64,000 bases of DNA from Chryseobacterium artocarpi. Its GTDB lineage: Bacteria > Bacteroidota > Bacteroidia > Flavobacteriales > Weeksellaceae. How positions within the stretch are numbered: the stretch's first letter is position 1; each line of letters opens with the position of its first letter. The stretch covers positions 434,001 to 498,000 of the forward strand of contig NZ_MAYH01000045.1 in assembly GCF_001684975.1 (NCBI RefSeq), given 5' to 3'. A program made the position numbers and the translations under genes. A model generated the notes under the pieces. The model was not told where the DNA came from, did no database searches, and saw nothing but the letters and a program-made list of their open reading frames with translations. Shown here piece after piece: positions 34,641 to 43,316 of this stretch.

Positions 34641-35615
34641 ATGATGAAAATTTCAAAAATAGAATATTATCTTCCTCAGCATGTTCTTACCAATGCTGAT
34701 CTGGAAAAAGACTTTCCAGAGTGGAGTGCTGAGAGAATTCAGGAAAAAGTAGGTATCAGCCAACGCCATATCTCTTCTGACAATGAAACGGTGCTGGATA
34801 TGGCCATACAGTCTTCAGAAAAGCTTTTTGAAAACTATGACAGGGATAAAGTAGACTTTATCCTGTTCTGTACCCAAAGTCCGGAGTATTTTCTGCCTAC
34901 AACGGCCTGTATTTTGCAGGACAGATTGGGGCTCAGGAAAAATATCGGGGCTATAGATTTTAACCTTGGCTGTTCAGGGTTTGTGTATGGGCTGGCTTTT
35001 GCTAAAGGACTGATTTCAGCAGGAATCGCCAAAAGTATTCTTTTGGTTACTTCAGAAACCTATACCAAGCATATTCATCCTGATGATAAAGGAAACAGGA
35101 GTATATTCGGGGACGCTTCCGCTTCTGCAATTGTTGAAAAAGCAGAGGACATCAATGATTATCAGTTCTGTCTGGGAACAGACGGAGGGGGTGCTGAAAA
35201 CCTTATCGTTAAAAAAGGAGCTTTCAGAAAAGATTTTGAGCTGAATCCCGATCATGAATTCGGTCCTGAAAACATTTACATGAATGGTCCTGAGATCTTT
35301 AATTTTACCATTGAAAATATTCCGGGGCTTGTAAAAGAAACCCTTGAAGTGAATGGTATGACGATGGATGATATTGATCATTTCGTTTTTCATCAGGCCA
35401 ATTCTTTTATGCTGAACTATTTAAGGAAGAAAACCAAAATACCGGCAGAAAAGTTCTATATTGATATGGAAAAAACCGGGAATACGGTATCAGCTACCAT
35501 TCCTATCGCTCTTAAGAATATGATGGATAAAGGATTGCTGAAAGAAGGAGATAAGGTTTTAATGGCAGGATTTGGAGTAGGATACTCCTGGGGCGCCACT
35601 ATAATGGAAATATAA
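34641..35615 (+). CDS. 3-oxoacyl-ACP synthase III-like enzyme (KASIII, 324 aa)
   Basis: It belongs to the FabH family, which condenses an acyl-CoA with malonyl-ACP to give a 3-oxoacyl-ACP. The catalytic triad is intact: C111 (NLGCSGFVYGLA), H251 (VFHQANSFM) and N281 (GNTVSATIP). The length is standard. It is not in a fatty-acid operon; it stands with an acyl carrier protein and a short-chain reductase inside a polysaccharide locus. The likely job is to make a short 3-oxoacyl-ACP, such as acetoacetyl-ACP, for a glycan substituent. It begins MMKISKIEYYLPQHV; either of two adjacent ATGs may be used. Confidence 0.9.
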   Translation: MMKISKIEYYLPQHVLTNADLEKDFPEWSAERIQEKVGISQRHISSDNETVLDMAIQSSEKLFENYDRDKVDFILFCTQSPEYFLPTTACILQDRLGLRKNIGAIDFNLGCSGFVYGLAFAKGLISAGIAKSILLVTSETYTKHIHPDDKGNRSIFGDASASAIVEKAEDINDYQFCLGTDGGGAENLIVKKGAFRKDFELNPDHEFGPENIYMNGPEIFNFTIENIPGLVKETLEVNGMTMDDIDHFVFHQANSFMLNYLRKKTKIPAEKFYIDMEKTGNTVSATIPIALKNMMDKGLLKEGDKVLMAGFGVGYSWGATIMEI

Positions 35616-35641
35616 GACTAACAACATTTAAAATTATAAAT

Positions 35642-35875
35642 ATGAAAACATCCGTTTTTTTAGAAAAACTACAAGAGGAGCTGGAAGAAGATGAAACGCT
35701 TACTGTTGAAACCAATTTAAAATCTTTGGAGAGCTATGATTCAATCAGTTTGCTTTCTGTCATTGCATTTGTAGATGAAAACTTCAATAAAAAGGTTGAT
35801 ACCAAACATTTTAAAGATATAGAAACCGTTTCGGATCTGATGAATGCGATAGGAAAAGAAAACTTTGAAGATTAA
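35642..35875 (+). CDS. Dedicated acyl carrier protein (77 aa)
   Basis: This small acidic four-helix protein carries the acyl chain on a 4'-phosphopantetheine attached to S34 in the D33-S34-I35 motif (SYDSISLLSVIAFVDENF), a variant of the usual DSL. It lies 26 bases after the KASIII gene, and its stop codon overlaps the start of the SDR gene (TAATG), so the three are translationally coupled. It is distinct from what a housekeeping AcpP would look like and probably serves only this cassette. Confidence 0.88.
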   Translation: MKTSVFLEKLQEELEEDETLTVETNLKSLESYDSISLLSVIAFVDENFNKKVDTKHFKDIETVSDLMNAIGKENFED

Positions 35876-36633
35876 TGGATGCTTTCTCGTTAACCAATAA
35901 AACAATTCTTATTACAGGGGCTTCTTCCGGCATCGGGAGAAGCTGTTCTGTTGAATGCAGCAACAGCGGAGCCAATCTGATTCTTGTAGGACGAAATGAG
36001 GAAGAGCTGATGAAAACAGCCTCTTTGCTGAATCCCGGAACAAAGGTTGAGATCATTGCTGAAGATATTACTCATTCTGAACGGCTTGAGGCGATCATCG
36101 CAGAAAAAGTTGCTGTTTTGGGGAAAGTATCAGGCTTTATACACTGTGCGGGAATAGAGAAGACCTTGCCGCTGAAAAAGCATAGCGTCCAGCTGTATCA
36201 TGATATATTTGAGATCAATGTCATTGCAGGGTTTGAAATGGCAAAGATCTTGTCTTTAAAAAAATATAAAGAGGAAACTTCCAGCTTTGTATTTATTTCA
36301 TCTGTCGCCGGTATGGTAGGAGAGGCAGGAAAGGCTGCCTATTCAGCCAGTAAGGGAGCCGTAATTGCCGGGACCCGTTCATTGGCAATGGAACTTTCCA
36401 GAGGCAATATCCGTGTCAACAGCATAAGTCCTGCCATGGTCAATACCCCGATTTTGGAAAAAATGTTTGAAGATCTGGGTGAAGATGCTTCATCAGAAAT
36501 CATAAAAAAGCATCCGTTGGGAATAGGTGAACCTAAAGATGTAGCGAATGCCTGTATTTTTCTTCTCTCCGACGCAGCAAGATGGGTGACGGGTAGCAAT
36601 CTTGTGATTGACGGAGGATATTCTGCGCAGTAA
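35875..36633 (+). CDS. SDR family oxidoreductase, FabG-like (252 aa)
   Basis: This is an NAD(P)-dependent short-chain reductase with glycine motif TGASSGIG (residues 14-21). The catalytic Ser is in VFISSVAG, and Y156 and K160 are in AAYSASKGA. Other motifs are RVNSISPAMVNTP and WVTGSNLVIDGGYS. FabG-like members reduce 3-oxoacyl-ACP to 3-hydroxyacyl-ACP, which fits the preceding KASIII and ACP. The start overlaps the ACP stop by one base. The stop lies one base from the stop of the convergent GT4 gene, with no room for a terminator. Confidence 0.9.
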   Translation: MDAFSLTNKTILITGASSGIGRSCSVECSNSGANLILVGRNEEELMKTASLLNPGTKVEIIAEDITHSERLEAIIAEKVAVLGKVSGFIHCAGIEKTLPLKKHSVQLYHDIFEINVIAGFEMAKILSLKKYKEETSSFVFISSVAGMVGEAGKAAYSASKGAVIAGTRSLAMELSRGNIRVNSISPAMVNTPILEKMFEDLGEDASSEIIKKHPLGIGEPKDVANACIFLLSDAARWVTGSNLVIDGGYSAQ

Positions 36634-36634
36634 T

Positions 36635-37792
36635 TTATTGTTTATGAAGAGTTTCTATGATCTCTTCCACACTGTCGAATATCTTTTGGTTGTCAAACTG
36701 AGTCTCAACATTTTTAAGATTCTCCCTGATGTGGAGAACCAAATCTGGATCTGTAAGAAAGGCTTTCATTCCTTTATACATCTCATCAACATCATAGTTG
36801 ATGAGGTATCCTGTTTCCCTGTCTTTGATCATAAGTCCCACATCTCCCACATTGGTCGCGACTATAGGCTTCTGAAGAATCAGTGCTTCGGCGATTACCA
36901 AAGGCCATGCTTCAGATTCGGAAGGAAGAACGAAATAATCTGCCTTTTTGATATAAGGATAAGGGTTCATTTGATTTCCTGCTAAAATAAACGTTTTTTC
37001 TACGTTATTGTTGGCTGCCTGAGCCCTAAGGTTCTTCATTTCCCCACCATCACCAATGATAACAATGCTATGATGGAAACCTTCATCTATAAGCCTTTTA
37101 TGAGCTTCAATAAGCTTGTGATAGCCTTTTCTTGAATGCAGTCTGCCGATAGAAACAAAAACAGGTCCTTCAGGGAAGTTTTCCAGTTTTTCTTCCGCCT
37201 TGCGTTTGATCTCCTCAATAGGAATAGGGTTGATGATCACACTTTCCGCAGGATAATCCAATTTAGGATAATACTGATGCATCATATCCTTTATTTTGTG
37301 GGAGCAGTACACCATATGGTCGAACTGGGGAAAACTTTTTAGTATTCCAGGGACCAACGGCTGAAATTTAGGAACATTGATCTCAGAGTGAAACCATCCT
37401 ATTTTTTTTGAGTTCTTCTGGGTTGATTTGAGAATAACATCATAATCTCTATAATCCATTCCGATCTCTATATCGAAAGTATCATTGATGATGCGGTCTG
37501 CAATAGCAGGGTTTTTCTTCAGCCTTCTGAGCTTGATTCTTCTCGCGATCAGCTGCAGTTTCTGCAATACAGAATTGCTGGAAAAATCTTCTTTTCCGTC
37601 CGTAAGGTAAACCTTCCGGATATGCTTGGGAAGTTCATTACGTAATTTTCCCTGATTGAGCGTAAGGCATACGGTCATTTCGTATTTGTCTGTGTCGAGA
37701 TTGTTGAGAAGTCCCAGCAGAACTTTTTCTACACCTCCCATTTCCATGGAATGGTGTCTGAACAAAATTTTTATTTTTTTATTTAAAGTCAT
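36635..37792 (-). CDS. GT4 family glycosyltransferase (385 aa)
   Basis: This is a GT-B glycosyltransferase with the N-terminal motif HSMEMGGVEKVLLGLLNNL (residues 14-32), donor-side VFVSIGRLHSRKGYHKLI (about 213-230), SIVIIGDGGEM and the E-x7-E region LPSESEAWPLVIAEALILQKP (about 295-315). It is a homologue of the GT4 at 32830-33978. It overlaps the preceding GT2 gene by four bases (ATGA) and ends a three-gene minus-strand unit. Its stop is separated by a single base from the stop of the convergent SDR gene. Confidence 0.9.
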   Translation of the reverse strand: MTLNKKIKILFRHHSMEMGGVEKVLLGLLNNLDTDKYEMTVCLTLNQGKLRNELPKHIRKVYLTDGKEDFSSNSVLQKLQLIARRIKLRRLKKNPAIADRIINDTFDIEIGMDYRDYDVILKSTQKNSKKIGWFHSEINVPKFQPLVPGILKSFPQFDHMVYCSHKIKDMMHQYYPKLDYPAESVIINPIPIEEIKRKAEEKLENFPEGPVFVSIGRLHSRKGYHKLIEAHKRLIDEGFHHSIVIIGDGGEMKNLRAQAANNNVEKTFILAGNQMNPYPYIKKADYFVLPSESEAWPLVIAEALILQKPIVATNVGDVGLMIKDRETGYLINYDVDEMYKGMKAFLTDPDLVLHIRENLKNVETQFDNQKIFDSVEEIIETLHKQ

Positions 37793-38595
37793 GAGAACTT
37801 TCTTATGATTCGTGAAAGCAATGTGTTTTGTTTGTTGAAAATAAAGTCAGGCAGATCATCAATTTTATCAATATCTGTAGCATATAAGCGGTCTGCATTT
37901 CTTCTTTTGAGAGCGTTATACAATACAATATGCCAGTTTTTACGTAATATTTCTTTCTTTTTTTTATCCTGGGAAACTCCTTTAGCGTGGGTTCTGTACA
38001 GGTAGTTGGATTTTTTTATAAAATAAAAGTCTCCTTTTTCGTATAATTTCAGATAGAGATCCTGATCTACTGATGAGGTAAGGCCGTCATCTATCCCTTC
38101 GGTTTGATCATACGTTTTTTTTCTATAAGTGAAAAAGTGAGCAACTTCAAATCTTATATTAAAAAAATTCGGGTCCCTGTTTTTTATTTTTTTTGTGTAT
38201 GGAAATAGCTTTTCAGGAATCAGTTGTTCATTACAGACGTGAAAAAGAGAATAAGTAGCTACAATATTCTTGTCTGTAAAGGCTTTTATACTTTCTTCTA
38301 AGGCTTCAGGCGTTAAAGCATCATCAGGGTCAACAAAGCCGCATATATCACCTGTTGCCAGTTCTGCACATCTTTTTTTAGTATATCCCACTCCTTTATT
38401 GACTGTGTTTTCATAAAAGGAAAACCTGGGTTCTCCGGAGATCATTTCTTTTACTGCCCGTTTTTCTGATTCATCAGAGCAATCGTCTACAATAATGACT
38501 TCCCAGTTGGTATAGGTCTGGGTCATGATACTATCAAAGCAGTCTTTGAAAAAGAGCGCATTATTATAGTGTGCGATAAGGATGGAGAACTTCAT
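37789..38595 (-). CDS. GT2 family glycosyltransferase (268 aa)
   Basis: This is a GT-A fold transferase with FSILIAHYNNALFFKDCFDSI at the start, VIIVDDCSDES (about 34-44), and the metal-binding acidic motif GFVDPDDAL (about 86-94). It resembles the GT2 at 44041-44886 (shared KKRCAELA/KKRLIELA and GxxDPDDAL contexts), so the two may be paralogs. Its start overlaps the previous gene's stop by one base and its end overlaps the next start by four, so the unit is tightly coupled. Confidence 0.9.
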   Translation of the reverse strand: MKFSILIAHYNNALFFKDCFDSIMTQTYTNWEVIIVDDCSDESEKRAVKEMISGEPRFSFYENTVNKGVGYTKKRCAELATGDICGFVDPDDALTPEALEESIKAFTDKNIVATYSLFHVCNEQLIPEKLFPYTKKIKNRDPNFFNIRFEVAHFFTYRKKTYDQTEGIDDGLTSSVDQDLYLKLYEKGDFYFIKKSNYLYRTHAKGVSQDKKKKEILRKNWHIVLYNALKRRNADRLYATDIDKIDDLPDFIFNKQNTLLSRIIRKFS

Positions 38596-39140
38596 TATTG
38601 GTGTGTCTTGAATATTAATTCCTGATGATTGATTACTGTTGTATTGGATGGAATATCTTTATGAATGGTGCTGCCTGCTCCTATAATGCAGTTGTCTCCT
38701 ATGGTCACTCCTTTCAGCACGGTAACATTACTGCCAAGCCAGCAGTTATTCCCGATTTTGATAGGTGCTGTGGTAAATTCAGAAGAATATAACTTAAAGT
38801 TAGGATGAGTCTCATAGGCGTGGTTGTGATCATACAGCTTTACATTCTCACCGAATAGCGTATTGTCACCTATGGAAATGCTGTCCAGACAATTGATAGA
38901 GCAAAAATTGTTCATGAAAAAGTTATTTCCGATTTCCAGGCTAGCATTCTGCTGCACAAGAACATGAACATAGTTCCTGAACCTGCCCCCCTCTCCGATA
39001 CTCACCTTTTTTAAATTTCCATGAAGAATAAAATGGTTGCTGGTCCCAAGCTTTATTTCTTTAAAGGAAACATTAGGGTGTTTTCTGAGAAGTGAAATCT
39101 GACTTTTTCGTTGAAGCTTTGCTAGGATTTCATGAAGCAT
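38595..39140 (-). CDS. Hexapeptide acyltransferase (181 aa)
   Basis: This is a left-handed beta-helix acetyltransferase. Repeats run through the middle and end (VSIGEGGRFRNYVHVLV, ASLEIGNNFFMNNFCSIN, ISIGDNTLFGENVKLYDHNH, IKIGNNCWLGSNVTVLKGVTIGDNCIIGAGST). KLYDHNH holds the likely catalytic His, as in WbbJ/colanic-acid acetyltransferases. The open frame continues to a GTG at 39158, but with a TATATTTG box at 39170-39177 the ATG at 39140 is preferred; the GTG remains possible. It heads the unit acyltransferase / GT2 / GT4. Confidence 0.85.
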   Translation of the reverse strand: MLHEILAKLQRKSQISLLRKHPNVSFKEIKLGTSNHFILHGNLKKVSIGEGGRFRNYVHVLVQQNASLEIGNNFFMNNFCSINCLDSISIGDNTLFGENVKLYDHNHAYETHPNFKLYSSEFTTAPIKIGNNCWLGSNVTVLKGVTIGDNCIIGAGSTIHKDIPSNTTVINHQELIFKTHQ

Positions 39141-39169
39141 ATTTAAATTTGTTTTCACACTTGTAGTTA

Positions 39170-39177
39170 CAAATATA
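39170..39177 (-). promoter_or_regulatory. -7 box for the acyltransferase / GT2 / GT4 unit
   Basis: The minus strand reads TATATTTG, matching TAnnTTTG, 29 bases upstream of the ATG at 39140. Confidence 0.5.
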
Positions 39178-39188
39178 ATAATAAATCT

Positions 39189-39196
39189 TATTTTTG
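39189..39196 (+). promoter_or_regulatory. -7 box for the O-acyltransferase gene
   Basis: TATTTTTG matches TAnnTTTG, 88 bases upstream of the GTG start at 39285. It is divergent from, and 11 bases away from, the opposing -7 box. Confidence 0.4.
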
Positions 39197-39284
39197 TGCC
39201 TTAAAATTAACACTTTAAATGAATAAAACTGTCAGCAGATTGGGGGCAGATGAGTTTTGATAAAGTAAAGCATTTTGTGTTTCT

Positions 39285-40328
39285 GTGAAGATAGGTCAGA
39301 TTACATTTACCAGATTTATTGCTGCCATGGCAATTGTCATTTCCCATTTCAATAAAGATCTGTTTTTATATAGAATAGATTATATTTCCAATCTTTTTTT
39401 GAGGGCGAATGTGGGAGTCAGCTACTTTTTTATTCTCTCAGGCTTTATTATGATTGTGGCTTACGGTCAGAAGAATAAAATAGACTATTTAGAATTTTAT
39501 AAGAACAGGTTTGCAAGAATTTATCCATTGTATGTACTTGGGCTTTTGCTGTATTTTATAACAAGATATCATCTTTTTGACGGGTATAAGGTTCTTTTGT
39601 ACGGATTGGGCATACAAAGCTGGATTCCCGGAGAAGCCATGATCTTAAATTTTCCGGGATGGTCAATTTCAGTAGAATTCTTTTTCTATCTCCTTTTTCC
39701 TGTATTGTACAATTATTTTTATTCCAAAAAGAATAAAGCGATCTGGATCTTTGCTATTGTCATCTGGATGGTTACTCAGGTCTTTTCAAACTGGTATCCT
39801 ACCCTGGGAATATATAAGGGACCCCATACTCAAAGCCACGAATTTCTATATTATTTTCCTATATGGCATGTCAATGAATTTCTGATCGGAAACCTTGCGG
39901 GGTTATATTTTATTAAGAATTTCAGGCAAAAGAAGTATGATCTTCACATCCTTCTGCTTTTTCTGCTGGTAATGGTTTCGCTGATGTTCGTTCCGCTGTT
40001 TTACCATAATGGTCTGATGGCTTTACTATTTGTACCTGTTATTATTCTGATCTCCTCTAATAGCGGATGGCTCACGAAACTGTTTTCACAAAAGCCATTA
40101 GAATATCTTGGTGAGATCAGCTATGCGGTCTACATTACTCATATTCCCATCCTTTATCTGCTTAGGGAGTTTTTAAGAGTACAGCACTACAGCTTTGATA
40201 TTGATACTGTATTTGTTATCTATATTATTGTAATGCTGATCTGCTCGGCAATTTTCTATCAGTGCATTGAAAAGCCAATGAGGAATATTTTAAGAAAGAT
40301 CAATTTCAAAAGGAATGAATATCAATGA
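39285..40328 (+). CDS. Acyltransferase 3 (OafA/YrhL-type) membrane O-acyltransferase (347 aa)
   Basis: This is an integral membrane protein with about ten helices that moves acyl groups (usually acetyl) from the cytoplasm onto extracytoplasmic sugars. Family landmarks are ITFTRFIAAMAIVISHF at the start (His of the conserved R-x10-H pair), FFILSGFIM, FYKNRFARIYPLY and WSISVEFFFYLLFP. No SGNH domain is fused. In-frame sequence back to the stop offers no ATG, so the start is GTG 39285. It is a plus-strand island in a minus-strand locus, ending in a 15-bp palindrome shared with the convergent GT2 gene. Confidence 0.9.
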   Translation: MKIGQITFTRFIAAMAIVISHFNKDLFLYRIDYISNLFLRANVGVSYFFILSGFIMIVAYGQKNKIDYLEFYKNRFARIYPLYVLGLLLYFITRYHLFDGYKVLLYGLGIQSWIPGEAMILNFPGWSISVEFFFYLLFPVLYNYFYSKKNKAIWIFAIVIWMVTQVFSNWYPTLGIYKGPHTQSHEFLYYFPIWHVNEFLIGNLAGLYFIKNFRQKKYDLHILLLFLLVMVSLMFVPLFYHNGLMALLFVPVIILISSNSGWLTKLFSQKPLEYLGEISYAVYITHIPILYLLREFLRVQHYSFDIDTVFVIYIIVMLICSAIFYQCIEKPMRNILRKINFKRNEYQ

Positions 40329-40331
40329 TTT

Positions 40332-40365
40332 TCAGTTATAAACTAAAAACTTAGTTTATAACTGA
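40332..40365. repeat. Perfect 15-bp inverted repeat between convergent genes
   Basis: TCAGTTATAAACTAA and TTAGTTTATAACTGA pair perfectly around an AAAC loop. It starts 4 bases after the acyltransferase stop and ends 6 bases before the end of the GT2 gene. Neither strand has a U-tract, so it is probably a transcript-end structure or mRNA-protecting hairpin rather than a classical terminator. Confidence 0.75.
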
Positions 40366-40370
40366 GAGTG

Positions 40371-41309
40371 TCAGAATAAGTGCTTTCTAAAATTGATATT
40401 ATAAAGTCCTGAGCGCATGCTTGGATAATCTGTCAATAAATATTTGGAGATCATTCCCCATTTTTTCAGAAAAGGAGCGTTGGCGATCAGGAAGCTTCTG
40501 TAAACTCTTTTGATATGGAGCCTGATCTCTTCCGGTAGCGTATCTTCACTTTCTGCCCATCTGTTCACTTCCGCCCAGAGTACAACTCTTGTTGAAGCCG
40601 GTTTTACTTCCCGGCTGTCTACTTTGGTAATTCTGTTGTTCTCATGTACGCCTCTTACGGCTACAGCACTGTCAATAATTCCCGAATATAAATTCAGGTA
40701 ATAGGAAAGTCTGAATATAAATTCCGTGTCCTGGTGAAGCCTTAAATGAGGTTTAAAAAAATATTCCATTTTTTTTAGGGAAGTTTTCCGGAGGGTCAGA
40801 GCATCCAGACTGAACAGCCCGAAAGTCCCTCTCATATTAAGCAGCCCGGGAAATACATCTCTGGATTGCTGCTTTTGGTAAACGGTCGTTAAACGGTCTC
40901 CGAATACTTTGTAATATTGCTCTTTTGCTTTTTCTGAATAATAATGAACTCCAATTGCTCCATAGACACCGTCTACATTGTCATTTTTAAAAAGTTCCTT
41001 TTCCGCATCAAAGCGGTTGGGAAGATAGTAATCATCTGCATCCAGGAATGAGATGAAATCTCCTTCCGCTTTTTCTATTCCCAGATTCCTGCTGGCTCCG
41101 GCTCCGTGATTACCTTTGTCAGGATGCTGATAAAGCTTTACTCTGCTGTATTTCTCAGCAAGTTCCCGGCAGACCTGCAACGCATTGTCGGGAGATTTAT
41201 CCTCCACCAGGACTACTTCATAGACTTCTTCAAACTGAAGTGCGGATTCTACAGCCTGGGAAACAAATTTTTCGGCATTATAAACGGGAACAACTACTGA
41301 AATTTTCAT
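40371..41309 (-). CDS. GT2 family glycosyltransferase (312 aa)
   Basis: This is an inverting GT-A transferase. The N-terminus is ISVVPVYNAEKFVSQAVESAL, followed by VVLVEDKSPDNA (about 33-44) and the acidic metal site SFLDADDYYLPNRFD (about 89-103). The C-terminal half has no recognised acceptor motif and no membrane helix. It lies 44 bases downstream of the rhamnosyltransferase-like gene and is convergent with the O-acyltransferase gene. Donor and acceptor cannot be predicted. Confidence 0.9.
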   Translation of the reverse strand: MKISVVVPVYNAEKFVSQAVESALQFEEVYEVVLVEDKSPDNALQVCRELAEKYSRVKLYQHPDKGNHGAGASRNLGIEKAEGDFISFLDADDYYLPNRFDAEKELFKNDNVDGVYGAIGVHYYSEKAKEQYYKVFGDRLTTVYQKQQSRDVFPGLLNMRGTFGLFSLDALTLRKTSLKKMEYFFKPHLRLHQDTEFIFRLSYYLNLYSGIIDSAVAVRGVHENNRITKVDSREVKPASTRVVLWAEVNRWAESEDTLPEEIRLHIKRVYRSFLIANAPFLKKWGMISKYLLTDYPSMRSGLYNINFRKHLF

Positions 41310-41353
41310 TTTTAATAAGTGGGAAATATGATACTGAATTCTTTTAACTGCAA

Positions 41354-42184
41354 TTATGTTATTCTAAAGATCTTTTTCATGATAAGACCCAGAACGAAAG
41401 GCACACGGGCAATATTATGCTGTAATGTTTTGAAGCGGTCTATCGTAAATCTTGTGCTTTCCGTCATTCCATATTCTGAAAAGTCAACTTCCGGAACAGC
41501 CTTATGCTTAAAGGTCGAATTCATTAAATTATACTGATGAACAATCTGGATATACATCTCCTTGCTGTCTTCTATAGAGAAGTTTTTATAATCACGGTAG
41601 CTGTTATGAGCTCTTTCTTTCAGCATGGTCTTGAAGTTGTCTACACTTTCTGCCAGACTTACGAACGGATTCGCCACTGCATTGTATACCGTAACTACCG
41701 CTTTATGGTTCGGCTGAATAGTAAGCTGATAGCCTCTTCTTAAATCGATAACAAGATCATGTACCGGCTTGAAGTATTCTTGTACTGTTTTTACATAATC
41801 CTTATGCAGCATATCATCATTATCCAGCTCGCTGGTGATTACGAATTTTGTCTCTGGAGTGAAAAACTGCGGAATAACTTCTACCGCCTTCGTTTTCATC
41901 TCATCAAAATCCTCTACAAAAACAGGTCTGAAAGTGGGATACTCCTCTTGAATCTCTGCAATGATTTTTCTGAATTTTTCTGAAGTATTTACATCAAAAA
42001 AGGGAAGCCATACGAAATTCTGATTGGTTTGGTTTTTATAGGAAGGAAGAACGTAGGTTCTGAACAACCTGAATCTGTCATCCAGCCATTCTTCTGTAAG
42101 TGGTTTAAAACCCGAACGTGTTTCGTTCCAGCCTCTTGTAGGAACATTGAATCTTGTCATTATAACGTGAACAAACTGACTCAT
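41354..42184 (-). CDS. Putative rhamnosyltransferase-family glycosyltransferase (276 aa)
   Basis: The protein begins MSQFVHVIMTRFNVPTRGWNE and has the layout of the family annotated as putative rhamnosyl transferase (Pfam Rhamno_transf). Features are FRLFRTYVLPSYKNQTNQNFVWLPFFD and the acidic site FVITSELDNDDMLHKDYV near residues 113-130. The Pfam name does not prove rhamnose as donor, and rmlC/rmlD are not in the window. Its start overlaps the end of the upstream GT2 gene by four bases. Confidence 0.82.
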   Translation of the reverse strand: MSQFVHVIMTRFNVPTRGWNETRSGFKPLTEEWLDDRFRLFRTYVLPSYKNQTNQNFVWLPFFDVNTSEKFRKIIAEIQEEYPTFRPVFVEDFDEMKTKAVEVIPQFFTPETKFVITSELDNDDMLHKDYVKTVQEYFKPVHDLVIDLRRGYQLTIQPNHKAVVTVYNAVANPFVSLAESVDNFKTMLKERAHNSYRDYKNFSIEDSKEMYIQIVHQYNLMNSTFKHKAVPEVDFSEYGMTESTRFTIDRFKTLQHNIARVPFVLGLIMKKIFRIT

Positions 42185-43002
42185 CTAAATAAATTTATTA
42201 AAAAGTTATATATTCTATAGGGCTTGCTGCCATATATATTTTCAAGTTTTTTTTCATAAAAGGTTTTTCTGTTCAAGAGCGCAATATAGCTTGGAAAAAA
42301 CTCATGGAAGAGTGCTTTATGCTTTTCATACACCGTATGGTATATAAACTCTTTTTTGTCATTACTTCCTGTAATTTCTTTGATCATCGAAGTTTCCGGG
42401 TGGGATCTGTAGTTGAAAACAGGATAGTCAATTTTGGTGACCGGTTGCTCTCTGTGGGAGGATATCAGCTGGATCCAGAATTCCCAGTCTTCGAAGCCAT
42501 GTCTTAATTTTTCATCATATATGATCCCTTCATCAAAGTATTTTTTAGCAAACATGGAAGTACAGTATAGTTTGTTTCCCAAAAGCAGTTCTTTAAGAGT
42601 GAATTTTTCCTGAAGGTTAGATTTTTTGCTGGTATGTCCGAAGGTTACCGTATCTGAAAATACAATTAACGTTTCCGGTGCCTGATCAAAAACCGCAATC
42701 ATTTTTTCTAAAGCCTGAGGATTAAGCGTATCATCGGCATCCAAAGGCAGGATATAATCACCTGAAGCATTTCTTATTCCTGTATTTCTCGCTCCTGATA
42801 ACCCTCTGTTCTCCTGATACACATATTGTATTTTTTCATTTTCAAGCTTGCGGGATACAGCTTCAGTATCATCTGTAGAGCCATCATCTACGATAATACA
42901 TTCCCAATTGGAATAGGATTGATTTTTAATAGATAGTATGCATTCCTCCAGATATTTTGCATGGTTAAAACATGGAACAATGATGGAGACTTTATTTGCC
43001 AT
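42181..43002 (-). CDS. GT2 family glycosyltransferase (273 aa)
   Basis: This is a GT-A enzyme starting MANKVSIIVPCFNHAKYLEECILSI, with IIVDDGSTDDTEAV (about 35-48), the segment RGLSGARNTGIRNASGDYILPLDADDTLNPQAL (about 65-97) and the acceptor-side acidic triad region HGFEDWEFWIQ (about 166-176). All expected GT2 motifs are present. It is coupled to the rhamnosyltransferase-like gene by an ATGA overlap. It lies 314 bases downstream of the epimerase-like gene. Confidence 0.91.
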   Translation of the reverse strand: MANKVSIIVPCFNHAKYLEECILSIKNQSYSNWECIIVDDGSTDDTEAVSRKLENEKIQYVYQENRGLSGARNTGIRNASGDYILPLDADDTLNPQALEKMIAVFDQAPETLIVFSDTVTFGHTSKKSNLQEKFTLKELLLGNKLYCTSMFAKKYFDEGIIYDEKLRHGFEDWEFWIQLISSHREQPVTKIDYPVFNYRSHPETSMIKEITGSNDKKEFIYHTVYEKHKALFHEFFPSYIALLNRKTFYEKKLENIYGSKPYRIYNFLINLFR

Positions 43003-43316
43003 TCAATATGTTTTTTTATTGTAAAAGATAACTTAATTCGTTTCCAAAAGCTTTATCTGTATATGCCCTGAAGGTCAAAACTGCATATTTTTTTGTATGT
43101 GGGACAGCCCCAGCTGCTCATTTTCTATAGGTGGAACTGTGGTTCCGGTCATTGTAATCATTTGTATTAACTTTTATATTGTGAGGGGAAATATAAATTA
43201 AATTTTTGCTTCTGCTGTTTTTTCCGGCAGCATTATCGGTTATAAAGGTATGATTTTTCTTGTATTCAAAAGATTCACACAGTATTTCATACAGATTGGT
43301 TATGATTTTTTTATAC
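43003..43316. other. 314-base gap between the epimerase-like and GT2 genes
   Basis: No gene is called. On the minus strand one frame stays open for about 73 codons (43118 to about 43339, overlapping the epimerase end) but has no ATG, GTG or TTG start. A small hairpin GGAAC-tgtg-GTTCC lies at 43133-43146 with no U-tract. The promoter of the downstream GT2 gene is not apparent. Confidence 0.4.

Noticed and set aside
43133..43146. Hairpin GGAAC-tgtg-GTTCC as terminator
   Set aside because: It has only five base pairs and no U-tract on either strand.
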